From assembly GCF_005886805.2 (NCBI RefSeq), contig NZ_CP045429.1, positions 528,501 to 592,500 on the forward strand: a DNA stretch of 64,000 nt, in the 5' to 3' direction. Shown piece after piece: positions 56,818 to 64,000 of this stretch (position 1 is its first letter; every line of letters starts with the position of its first letter). The position numbers were made by a program, and so were the translations under genes. Under the pieces are notes generated by a model that had not been told where the DNA came from, did not search any database, and saw only the letters and a list, made by a program, of their open reading frames with translations. This DNA comes from Pseudoalteromonas rubra. Lineage in GTDB: Bacteria; Pseudomonadota; Gammaproteobacteria; Enterobacterales; Alteromonadaceae.

Positions 56818-58503
56818 ATGCTGAAGAAATCAGTACTGGCTTTAGGGCTTACAAGTGTCTTAAGTGCATGCGGCGGGGGCTCTGATGGTAATGAAAATCC
56901 GACAATCAGTGTTAGCGTTAACGCCGGCTCGGACATTACCGTCAACGAAAAGACAGAATTTACACTTAAACCTTTGGGTTCACCTTCAGGTGGGGTGTTC
57001 AGCTGGCAGATTGTTTCCGGCCCGGCTGTGGATGGCTTTCCGCAAGAAGGGGCTGAGCTGGCGGTCACTGCGCCGGATGTAAAAGGAGACAGCGAGATCG
57101 AGCTTAAGGTGAGCTATATGGCACCTGATGGCACCTCTGCCAGTGACACCCTGATCGTGAAGGTGCTGTCTGTTAACTTATTACCTAGCGCTAAAATTAC
57201 CCAAATAGCACCTGAAGACGGGGCCGCAAAATATGCAGATACCATTACCTTATCTGCGGCAGACTCCAGTGATAATGACGAAAACGGCAGCATAGTGGCA
57301 TATCAATGGAAAATGCTTGAAGGACCTGCCACGGTTAAAGCTGAACGCACCGATCAGGTCACGCTGAGTTTTGTTCACCCCTTATTGGCTGAGGCTGATA
57401 CCGTAAAGTGGCAGCTTACCGTGACGGATGATGAAGGTGCCAGCGCAACCTCAAGCACGCAGCTTTCTTTGGCGGCCAATGATGAATTGGTACTGGCGAA
57501 CGCTGGTAGCGATCAACAAGTTCAAGAATTGGATACTGTGACGCTGGACGCCACCAAAAGCGTGACTGTTGACGGTCAGTTTTCTTGTCTTTGGGAGCAG
57601 GTCAGCAATGGCAGTACAGTCAGTCTGGCTGATGAGCGCGCTTGTGAAACCACCTTTATGGCACCGCTGAAAAGTGGCAATCAGGCCACCTCAATTGATT
57701 TTAAAGTGGCGGTCACCGATAGTGCACAGCGCACCGGTTCAGATACGGTGAACATTGAAATTCTACCCAAACCTCTGGGCAAGTTGAATGATACCGGGAC
57801 CTCTAAGTGTTATAACAACAGTGCAGAGATCAGCTGCGGGAATAGTGACTTTCCAGGCCAAGATGCTGAACTGGGACGTGACGCTGTGGTGCAGTTTTTA
57901 CCCAAAAGTGGTGAGGGTAATCAGGCCTTTGATTTTACCAAATTCAGTGCGGAATTTGAGCCGCTGACAGCCGATGCCACAGACTTCAGTTGTGTACTGG
58001 ACAATGTTACAGGCCTGATCTGGGAGGTCAAAGAGGTAACCGCAGGGATTTTGCCCAATACCAGTGAACGCAATGCGCAAAACCACTATACCTGGTATCT
58101 TTCTGAGGGGGCCAATGTTACGCCGGGTGCAGCAAACTCAACGTGTCCACAGGACACACACTGTGGTGTACAAGCTTTGATTAGTGCTGTTAATGACGCC
58201 AGTTTCTGTGGTGGTAACAACTGGCGTTTACCGACCTATATGGAGTTGGCGAACTTGCTAGATCACAATAGCAGTGGTGAATATTTACTCGACCCCGATT
58301 ATTTCCCTCACGTTCCGGCTGAAGCTTTGTTGGGCCATCAGTATTATTGGACGACGCAAACCAGTGTGGACGGTACTGATGGTAAAGATGATAACCTGGT
58401 CAGGGCGCTCGTTATTGATATGAAAACGGGAAATGATGTAACACGTAATAAGTCTCAGACCGCCTATGTCAGGCTGGTCCGTCGTTACGGGGAGGATGAC
58501 TAA
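56818..58503 (+). CDS. Lipoprotein with PKD/Ig-like domains and C-terminal DUF1566
   Basis: A 561-residue lipoprotein. ATG at 56818 with AGGAG upstream, lipobox LSAC (Cys18) followed by GGGSDG. Residues 30-330 are three beta-sandwich units of the PKD/REJ type (DGTSASDTLIVKV, DEGASATSSTQLSL, SAQRTGSDTVNIEI). Residues 390-560 are a DUF1566 (Lcl C-terminal) domain with NVTGLIWEVKE, NNWRLPTYMELANL and AYVRLVRR. It is surface or periplasmic and probably binds a ligand or glycan. The next gene, a second DUF1566 protein, overlaps by one base. Confidence 0.82.
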   Translation: MLKKSVLALGLTSVLSACGGGSDGNENPTISVSVNAGSDITVNEKTEFTLKPLGSPSGGVFSWQIVSGPAVDGFPQEGAELAVTAPDVKGDSEIELKVSYMAPDGTSASDTLIVKVLSVNLLPSAKITQIAPEDGAAKYADTITLSAADSSDNDENGSIVAYQWKMLEGPATVKAERTDQVTLSFVHPLLAEADTVKWQLTVTDDEGASATSSTQLSLAANDELVLANAGSDQQVQELDTVTLDATKSVTVDGQFSCLWEQVSNGSTVSLADERACETTFMAPLKSGNQATSIDFKVAVTDSAQRTGSDTVNIEILPKPLGKLNDTGTSKCYNNSAEISCGNSDFPGQDAELGRDAVVQFLPKSGEGNQAFDFTKFSAEFEPLTADATDFSCVLDNVTGLIWEVKEVTAGILPNTSERNAQNHYTWYLSEGANVTPGAANSTCPQDTHCGVQALISAVNDASFCGGNNWRLPTYMELANLLDHNSSGEYLLDPDYFPHVPAEALLGHQYYWTTQTSVDGTDGKDDNLVRALVIDMKTGNDVTRNKSQTAYVRLVRRYGEDD

Positions 58504-59042
58504 TGAAAAAGTTGATTCTATGTGCCGTCGCGCTGGGTGGTTTGAGCGTCAGTCAGGTAGTCAGTGCATCGCAAATTTGTGCTTCTGAAGGGCCTGTGCC
58601 AGACACAACGCCCTCGGAGCAGTTTGTGGTTAATGCCGATGGCACAGTGTGTGACAAACAAACCAATTTGATGTGGCAACGTTGTACATTTGGACAGGTA
58701 TACAATAGTGAGAGTAGCAGCTGCGATAACGTTGCACAGGAGTTAAGCTGGCAGCAGGCACTGCAAACCGCCAGTGCGCAGGAATTTGCGGGTTACAGTG
58801 ACTGGCATTTACCCAATGTGAAGGAACTGGCCAGTATCGTTGAGCATCGCTGCGTTAAACCGTCCATTAATGAAACCATTTTTCTCGAGACACTGGAAAA
58901 GAATTACTGGTCAAGTACCACCGTTGAAGGGACACCAGCGAATGCCTGGTTGTTTTCTTTTGGTGATGGCAAGGTCAGTAATGTGTTTAATAAAAGCTCT
59001 CAGGCCTATGTCAGATTGGCCAGATATGCTTTCTGTGAATAG
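58503..59042 (+). CDS. Secreted DUF1566 domain protein
   Basis: A 179-residue exported protein: a signal peptide (residues 1-22, ending VVSASQ), then one DUF1566 domain with QTNLMWQRCTFG, DWHLPNVKELASI and AYVRLARYAF. Several Cys suggest disulfides. Its ATG shares one base with the stop of the upstream lipoprotein gene (TAATG), so the pair is translated together and may form a complex. Function unknown. Confidence 0.82.
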   Translation: MKKLILCAVALGGLSVSQVVSASQICASEGPVPDTTPSEQFVVNADGTVCDKQTNLMWQRCTFGQVYNSESSSCDNVAQELSWQQALQTASAQEFAGYSDWHLPNVKELASIVEHRCVKPSINETIFLETLEKNYWSSTTVEGTPANAWLFSFGDGKVSNVFNKSSQAYVRLARYAFCE

Positions 59043-59167
59043 CTGAAACGGTTAATCGTCCTGTGTTCATGCCGTTAGGCGCAAAAATTGGCCAGTCCTG
59101 CCGCAAACTGGTGGGTTGGCCGCATTAAATTTGCTACGCTCACGTTATCTTAAGGTGGAGGTGGCAC

Positions 59168-59944
59168 GTGTTCTCCCTACGTATTAAACAATTCCTTTTA
59201 CTACCTGTATTGTGGCTCATGTCCACACCGCTTCATGCTGCAGGAAAGTGTGATGTTGAGCTGGGCCATGGCCTGATCATCACAGATTCAGAGATCCGGA
59301 TTGTGGATAAAAACCAGACCCGGGTGCAGATTAATAATGATAATCAGCTGCTGATTAGGGGTAAGTGGATCCGTTTGAGTGATCAGGATACGCAACTACT
59401 AAATGAGTATGCACTTGGGATCCGTGACACAGTGCCTGAGCTGGTCAATCTGGCCACGGATGGTGTGAATTTGGGTCTGAGTGCCATAGAGCAGGTGGTT
59501 GAGGGGATGTCAGACAACGATCCAGAGGTGTTAAAAACCCAATTGCAATATGTTGAGCGTGCCTTAATGGATAAGTTTAAACGGGGCGAGGATTTCTATT
59601 TTATTGCCCCTCAGTCGCTGTCTAAAATTGATGATTTTTTTACCAAAGAGATCAGCGAACGTATCCACTCTGCTGTCCACGGCTCTTTGGGGGCCATTTT
59701 AGTGTCGGTGGGGGATGCATTCAAAGCCCGGGAAGGCAATATCGAAGATCGTTTCAGTGATATGGGTCAGCGTATGGAGATCATCTCCAGTGAGATAGAT
59801 AAATCTCTGAAAAAAAAGGCCTATCAGCTGGAAGAGAAAGCCGATGAATACTGTGAGTGCCTGAATGCGCTGGATAAAACAGAAACCCGTCTGCAAAGCA
59901 TCGTGCCCAGTCTCGCGGCTTACGATTTAGTTAAGATCCGTTAA
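59168..59944 (+). CDS. YggN-like DUF2884 periplasmic protein
   Basis: A 258-residue protein with a signal peptide ending near LHAAG (about residue 25) and a helix-rich C-terminal half. VQINNDNQLLIRGKWIRLSDQDTQLLNEY and KDDFF-type helices match the DUF2884/YggN layout. GTG start at 59168 with GGAGG 6 bases upstream. Its 3' end overlaps the convergent amidohydrolase gene by 14 bases. Function unknown. Confidence 0.75.
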   Translation: MFSLRIKQFLLLPVLWLMSTPLHAAGKCDVELGHGLIITDSEIRIVDKNQTRVQINNDNQLLIRGKWIRLSDQDTQLLNEYALGIRDTVPELVNLATDGVNLGLSAIEQVVEGMSDNDPEVLKTQLQYVERALMDKFKRGEDFYFIAPQSLSKIDDFFTKEISERIHSAVHGSLGAILVSVGDAFKAREGNIEDRFSDMGQRMEIISSEIDKSLKKKAYQLEEKADEYCECLNALDKTETRLQSIVPSLAAYDLVKIR

Positions 59945-60773
59945 ATCCATACCAGCGTTTGGCATTGGCATAACTAAGCTGGTGCCACAGCTGTTCATCG
60001 TGCTGGCACAAGGCCTGGTAGCTTTGCCAAATCGCTTCATAACTATGTTTGATCAGGCATACCGGGTGATTTGACGCAAACATCACCCGCTCGCAGCCAA
60101 ACAGGGCCAGCAAGTTGTCTAACTGGGTTTGCAATGGCAAAGGTTGGTTCAGCAATTCATGCCCGGAAAATTTGATGGCGCAGTGCGGGAGTTTTGCCAG
60201 TGTTTTGGCATTGTCCAGCCAATTATCGCCCTGACCAACCAAGCCACTGTGGTTCAGGACAATCCGCAGCTGTGGCAGCTGGTGCGCGATGTCATACAGA
60301 TGTTGCGCTACGTCCTGATGGGTAAGCTCAAATTGAGCTTCAAAATGTAACCCACACTCACTGAGATAAGCCAGGTTCTCGGCAACCTGGGGATTGAGCA
60401 GGCGTAGTGCATCCTGACCTTCAGTAATGTCCCGAATGGCAACCAGTTTAGGGTGTTTCAGGGCATCCAATTGGGTGCGAAACTGTGTGGCCGGGGCATC
60501 TATCTGAGCATAACTCACCGCTTTATAGCGCGGGGCTGGTAAGATCTCAGCCAGCCAGTCAAGCTCTCGACTGGGCTGGTCGTTATCAAACCCCGCCTCG
60601 ATGTGGACACATCCCTCTAGGCTAAAACCGCTCAGGTTTAACAGCGCATCGGGAAGGTGGTCCTGACGGATCAGTTCTAGATTGGGCCAGGGGGGCGGCG
60701 TGTGTTTCAGCCAGTGATATTGACCCTGTTGGAGTGAAAAGAAATGGAGATGTGGGTCAATAATCTTATTCAT
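59931..60773 (-). CDS. Amidohydrolase, lactonase-like
   Basis: A 280-residue TIM-barrel hydrolase of the amidohydrolase_2 family. DPHLHFF (His8, His10) holds the first metal ligands, and VLNHSGLVGQGDNW and MFASNHPVCL follow. It resembles L-fuconolactone/rhamnonolactone hydrolases that open aldonolactones in deoxy-sugar catabolism. The start overlaps the SDR gene by 4 bases. Together the two could oxidise a sugar to a lactone and open it, but the sugar is not known. Confidence 0.78.
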   Translation of the reverse strand: MNKIIDPHLHFFSLQQGQYHWLKHTPPPWPNLELIRQDHLPDALLNLSGFSLEGCVHIEAGFDNDQPSRELDWLAEILPAPRYKAVSYAQIDAPATQFRTQLDALKHPKLVAIRDITEGQDALRLLNPQVAENLAYLSECGLHFEAQFELTHQDVAQHLYDIAHQLPQLRIVLNHSGLVGQGDNWLDNAKTLAKLPHCAIKFSGHELLNQPLPLQTQLDNLLALFGCERVMFASNHPVCLIKHSYEAIWQSYQALCQHDEQLWHQLSYANAKRWYGFNGS

Positions 60774-61498
60774 CGTGCTGTATATCCGCCGTCTATGGTT
60801 TGCAAACTGCCAGTAATAAAGCTGGCCTCGGAACTGAGTAAAAACGCCACCAGTGCAGCGACTTCATCCGCCTGACCGAGTCGGCCCAGAGGTTGAAGCG
60901 CGGCCTCTTCGGCAACTATCACTTGCTTATCTGCACCACTTTTGTCGCAGTAACGGTCGATGGCCTGGTGAAACAATGGCGTTTCTATGGTCCCCGGGCA
61001 CACGGCATTTGCACGAATATTGTAGCTGGCATAATCCAGTGCGGTGGTTTTCGCCATAGAGGCTAACGCAGCCTTGGTCAGGTTATATGCAAAAGAGTTG
61101 GGTTTGCCAACCAGCGCCTGATCAGAAGAGATTAAAACGATACTGCCATCGCCTTGCGTCTTCATGGTTGGCAGTACTGCCTGAATGGCGCTGTATGCGC
61201 CTTTGACATTCAGGGCAAAAAGTTGATCCAGGGTGTCTTCATCCGTGTCCTCTATGGTAGCACTGAGGTGTTTGCCTGCGTTCGAAACCAGCGCATCAAC
61301 GCGTCCGGTGGTGGCAATAACCTCTGCAATGGTATGGCGTACTGCATTGACGTCACTGACGTCACAGTGACGATATTCACCATGCGGTGCATTTTGAATG
61401 TCCAGATTAAAAACCTGATAACCTTGATTGAGCAAGCGTTCGACAATAGCTTTACCAATGCCGACGCTGCCACCGGTTACAATGGCAACTTTTTGCAT
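60770..61498 (-). CDS. Short-chain dehydrogenase/reductase
   Basis: A 242-residue classical SDR. TGGSVGIG (8-15) binds NAD(P), SNAG is at 72-75, and the catalytic Ser124/125, Tyr138 and Lys142 (YNLTK) are present; CPGTIETPL is normal. It is similar in type to sugar dehydrogenases, such as L-fucose dehydrogenase. Overlaps the amidohydrolase gene by 4 bases, so they act in one pathway. Downstream of slyD by 9 bases on the same strand. Confidence 0.85.
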   Translation of the reverse strand: MQKVAIVTGGSVGIGKAIVERLLNQGYQVFNLDIQNAPHGEYRHCDVSDVNAVRHTIAEVIATTGRVDALVSNAGKHLSATIEDTDEDTLDQLFALNVKGAYSAIQAVLPTMKTQGDGSIVLISSDQALVGKPNSFAYNLTKAALASMAKTTALDYASYNIRANAVCPGTIETPLFHQAIDRYCDKSGADKQVIVAEEAALQPLGRLGQADEVAALVAFLLSSEASFITGSLQTIDGGYTAR

Positions 61499-61507
61499 AT
61501 GTATTCC

Positions 61508-62002
61508 TTAATGGTTGTGACCGCAACCGCCTTCGGCATGCGCATGACCATGTGAGACTTCCTCGGCTGTTGCTTCGCGCACAGACAGAATCTCAATGTC
61601 GAATGTCAGTGTTTTGCCGGCAAACGGGTGGTTCAGATCGCAATCTGCATTGAAGCGGCCCACTTTGATGATTTGTACCTGGTGACGACCCTGATTTGAT
61701 TCAACGATCGCTGTCATACCTGGCTTCCAGACTTTGTTGTTGCCCAGACCTTGCAGGTGTTTGATTGGGATACGCTGAGTCAGGCCTTCTTGATATTCGC
61801 CATAGGCGTCTTTTGGCTCCAGCGTCAGGGTCAGTTTATCGCCCGCGGCTTTGCCTTCTAACCCAGCTTCTAGCCCCGGCAACATGCCTTCGGCGCCGTG
61901 CAGGTAGACCAGTGCGTCTTGTCCGGTGCTGGTTTCCAGTTGCTCATCTGCTTCGCTCAGCGTGTAGTGGAACTCAACCACCGTATTTTTTGCGATCTGC
62001 AT
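61508..62002 (-). CDS. slyD: SlyD-type FKBP peptidyl-prolyl isomerase
   Basis: A 164-residue FKBP-fold isomerase and chaperone. N-terminal FHYTLSEADEQLETSTG and GMLPGLEAGLEG are the FKBP half; an inserted flap domain lies at about 68-130; DLNHPFAGKTLTFDIE closes the fold. The His-rich tail HGHAHAEGGCGHNH resembles the metal-binding tail of E. coli SlyD. Probably a cytoplasmic chaperone and nickel-handling protein. Confidence 0.9.
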   Translation of the reverse strand: MQIAKNTVVEFHYTLSEADEQLETSTGQDALVYLHGAEGMLPGLEAGLEGKAAGDKLTLTLEPKDAYGEYQEGLTQRIPIKHLQGLGNNKVWKPGMTAIVESNQGRHQVQIIKVGRFNADCDLNHPFAGKTLTFDIEILSVREATAEEVSHGHAHAEGGCGHNH

Positions 62003-62043
62003 AGTAATCTCTTTATTTTCGTAGTGTTGTAGTGACAGGCATT

Positions 62044-63537
62044 CTACGGATCGCGTTTCGGCTTGACCAGTGTTTTTAACTCATCCAGATAATCTTTAGA
62101 AGCGTCAGCCTCCGCACCTGTTGATGGTGTCGAGGCTGTTTCGACCGGTAAGTGCAGGATCAATGTATCGCCGGGAGATAGTAAACTTTGCGTGGTTAGT
62201 TTATTCCAGTCGAGCAGATCTTTCATCGGTACCTGGTACTGACGGCTGACAGCCCACAAAGAGTCGCCATCCTGGATCACGTGATGCTTTTCATAGGTTG
62301 CCACTTTTGCGGGTCGTTGCTGCTGCAAGTAGGGGCTGATCTCATAATCTACCGTAAGGTCGTCTTTCGCATGGGCTCTGTGAATAAGGAGTATTTCGCC
62401 AACCTGGATCAGGTCCCGGGTTTTGTTATTGAGTTGTTTAAGCTGTGCCACACTGGTGTTGTGGCGTCTGGCGATACCATACAAGGTATCATTGAGCTTA
62501 ACCTGATAGTGGGTACTGAACTGGCGACGATAGAAGTCAGTGGCAAACAATTGTTGTTGATCCATGGGCAACAGGACCTTAAATGGGCCCTTGGCCGGGC
62601 TTTGATGGCGCAGGTATCCGGGATTGAGCTGATGTAACCGTTGCTTATCAATATTGAGCAGACCGGCAAGAATGCCAAAATTAAATGGCTGTCCGACATC
62701 CAGTACCGTTGTTTGTGCCTGGTTCGCCAAACTAGGGCGTTGCAGCCCAGTCTGGGGGTGTTGCAACAGGTAGCTCAGTGCCAACAGCTTGGGGACATAG
62801 TCGGCAGTTTCTCTGGGTAACTTCAGGTGCCAGAAGTGGCTACTGCGATTGTGCTTCTGATTATAGCGAATGGCAGCTTTGACGCGCCCCTCGCCACTAT
62901 TATAGGCCGCCAGTGCATGTAACCAGTTGCCATTAAACCTTTGTCGCAGATACTGCAAATAGTCGAGTGCAGCGTCCGTCGCAGCCAATACGTCCTGACG
63001 GCCATCATACCAATCATTGCTTTGTAACCCGAAGTGATAAGCGGTGGCATCGACCAACTGCCAGACACCGACAGCCCCTTGAGAGGAGCGTGCAGTCGGT
63101 CGAAAGTCACTTTCTACAAAGGGCAATAAAGCGAGCTCCATAGGTAACTTACGCTGTTCGACTTTCTTCACTATGTGGTAGAGATAAGGTGCAGCTCGCT
63201 CATTAACACTTAACAGATAATTAGGTTGTGACAGGTACCATTCTACGCGTTTTTGCAATCGCGCATTCGGTGAGATATCAAAGCTCAGATTTGCCGCGAT
63301 GTATTGCCACAACTCCTGATACGTTTGTGGCTGTTCAGTGACCGCCGGTAGCGGCGGTGAAGTTTCAGGTGGTGTTGTGACAGCAGGTGGTGTTGCCTGG
63401 GCTGGTTGATTCAATACCTCAGTGATCTCAGTTGGGGTTGCGCGCTGAGGTGCAGTGCTGAGACATGCCGTCAGCACCATTGAGCATAATACGATGACAC
63501 CGCAGCGTAACGGACTAAATACGCGCCACCAAGACAT
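62044..63537 (-). CDS. mltD: Membrane-bound lytic murein transglycosylase D
   Basis: A 497-residue lipoprotein (lipobox LTAC) with a GH23 catalytic domain: PFVESDFRPTARSSQGAVG with the catalytic Glu and LAAYNSGEGRV, followed by two LysM modules (YQVKLNDTLYGIARRHN and VIQDGDSLWAVSRQY). It cleaves peptidoglycan glycan strands to 1,6-anhydro products. ATG at 63537 within the usual family length. Confidence 0.93.
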   Translation of the reverse strand: MSWWRVFSPLRCGVIVLCSMVLTACLSTAPQRATPTEITEVLNQPAQATPPAVTTPPETSPPLPAVTEQPQTYQELWQYIAANLSFDISPNARLQKRVEWYLSQPNYLLSVNERAAPYLYHIVKKVEQRKLPMELALLPFVESDFRPTARSSQGAVGVWQLVDATAYHFGLQSNDWYDGRQDVLAATDAALDYLQYLRQRFNGNWLHALAAYNSGEGRVKAAIRYNQKHNRSSHFWHLKLPRETADYVPKLLALSYLLQHPQTGLQRPSLANQAQTTVLDVGQPFNFGILAGLLNIDKQRLHQLNPGYLRHQSPAKGPFKVLLPMDQQQLFATDFYRRQFSTHYQVKLNDTLYGIARRHNTSVAQLKQLNNKTRDLIQVGEILLIHRAHAKDDLTVDYEISPYLQQQRPAKVATYEKHHVIQDGDSLWAVSRQYQVPMKDLLDWNKLTTQSLLSPGDTLILHLPVETASTPSTGAEADASKDYLDELKTLVKPKRDP

Positions 63538-63586
63538 AGAAAAACCGGTCTGAAATTCTCATAAGCTTCACTATACTGGCTGTCGA

Positions 63587-64000
63587 TTATTTATTCAAAG
63601 CCTTCTTGTGACTGAGTACTTTGATCGCTTGAGTAAAATGTTGCGTCAGTTGCGCTTCGTTGTAGGGTTGGTTCTGGTACAGGGTGACGACGCGTTTTGG
63701 CATCTGCGTATTGCTCCGGGTCAGCTGTTGCTGTGCCAGATCCATAAATGTGATCGGCAATTCCAGCTCTTCGGCTTGATAGGGCTTACCAAATGCGGGC
63801 ATGACCCAATTTAGTGCTGGTGTGTTTTTGAGTGCTTGTAAACTGCGTTGCCAGGTGGTGTTGCGCACGTAGGGAAGCAGGTTTGCACTGTGCCCGGCAA
63901 AAAGTGCGCCGTGCTGTGCAATAAAGACACTCAGATCATGGCCGCTTTGGCCCTGAAATTGGGTTAGCTGGAGTGTCAGGCCACCGAGCTTCAGCTCACG
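63587..64000 (-). CDS. Metallo-beta-lactamase-fold-like hydrolase, 3' end (partial)
   Basis: The frame is open from 64000 down to its stop at 63587, so this is the last 137 residues of a longer protein whose start is outside the window; an internal GTG at 63868 is not the start. GHDLSVFIAQHGALFAGH resembles the strand region after the HxxxG metal motif of MBL-fold enzymes. The upstream metal residues are not visible, so the class is tentative. Confidence 0.55.
   Translation of the reverse strand, partial: RELKLGGLTLQLTQFQGQSGHDLSVFIAQHGALFAGHSANLLPYVRNTTWQRSLQALKNTPALNWVMPAFGKPYQAEELELPITFMDLAQQQLTRSNTQMPKRVVTLYQNQPYNEAQLTQHFTQAIKVLSHKKALNK

Overview
The window looks like chromosomal DNA of a marine gammaproteobacterium of the Pseudoalteromonas/Alteromonadales type. 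The main reasons are a complete argCBFG-argH(A) operon whose last gene fuses argininosuccinate lyase to an N-acetyltransferase, a ThiI with a rhodanese tail, a cobalamin-riboswitch/btuB unit, several large TonB-dependent receptors and a chitin/GlcNAc-type utilisation locus. No rRNA, tRNA, CRISPR array, insertion sequence or phage gene was seen. The assignment to a genus is inference; no marker gene was compared.

Layout. 0.3-3.3 kb (minus): three glycosyltransferases (GT8-like, GT25, GT9) of a cell-surface glycan locus. 3.4-4.2: a two-domain sulfurtransferase. 4.2-15.8: an amino-sugar/chitin-oligosaccharide locus with a divergent ROK repressor, binding protein, permease and ATPase of a sugar ABC importer, a cytoplasmic GH3 N-acetylglucosaminidase, a TonB-dependent receptor and a secreted multidomain chitin-binding protein. 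Shared TTAGT/ACTAA operator-like repeats precede the importer operon and the receptor. 15.9-20.5: an unknown protein, fbp and a secreted zinc metalloprotease. 20.5-27.1 (minus): an unusual operon with a FAD-SLDH small subunit, a GMC dehydrogenase, a VioB-type ferritin-like protein, a phosphoesterase carrying a lectin-like propeller and a GxW beta-barrel protein, none with a visible signal peptide.

27.5-34.7: arginine biosynthesis, with argE divergent from argCBFGH(A) and ARG boxes between them. 35-39.8: a small membrane protein, wzi, coaD, a TetR regulator and thiI. 39.8-45.9 (minus): a five-gene operon combining a lipoprotein alpha/beta hydrolase, an L-amino-acid/amine oxidase, a ThDP-dependent 2-keto-acid decarboxylase and two Tat-exported proteins; this looks like amino acid to 2-keto acid to aldehyde or acyloin chemistry. 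46.5-50.7: panE-like and vanZ-like genes, yajQ, and btuB under a B12 riboswitch. 50.7-55.4 (minus): an RND efflux pair plus msrA. 55.5-59.9: small and hypothetical membrane or secreted proteins, including a 34-residue CxxC protein and two DUF1566 proteins. 59.9-64: an amidohydrolase/SDR pair, slyD, mltD and the 3' end of a metallo-beta-lactamase-fold-like gene that runs off the window.

The best candidates for something undescribed are the GMC/ferritin-like/phosphoesterase-lectin operon (20.5-27.1 kb) and the oxidase/ThDP decarboxylase/Tat operon (39.8-45.9 kb). Smaller points are an A9 tract exactly at the ArgH/acetyltransferase junction and a C10 tract inside btuB.
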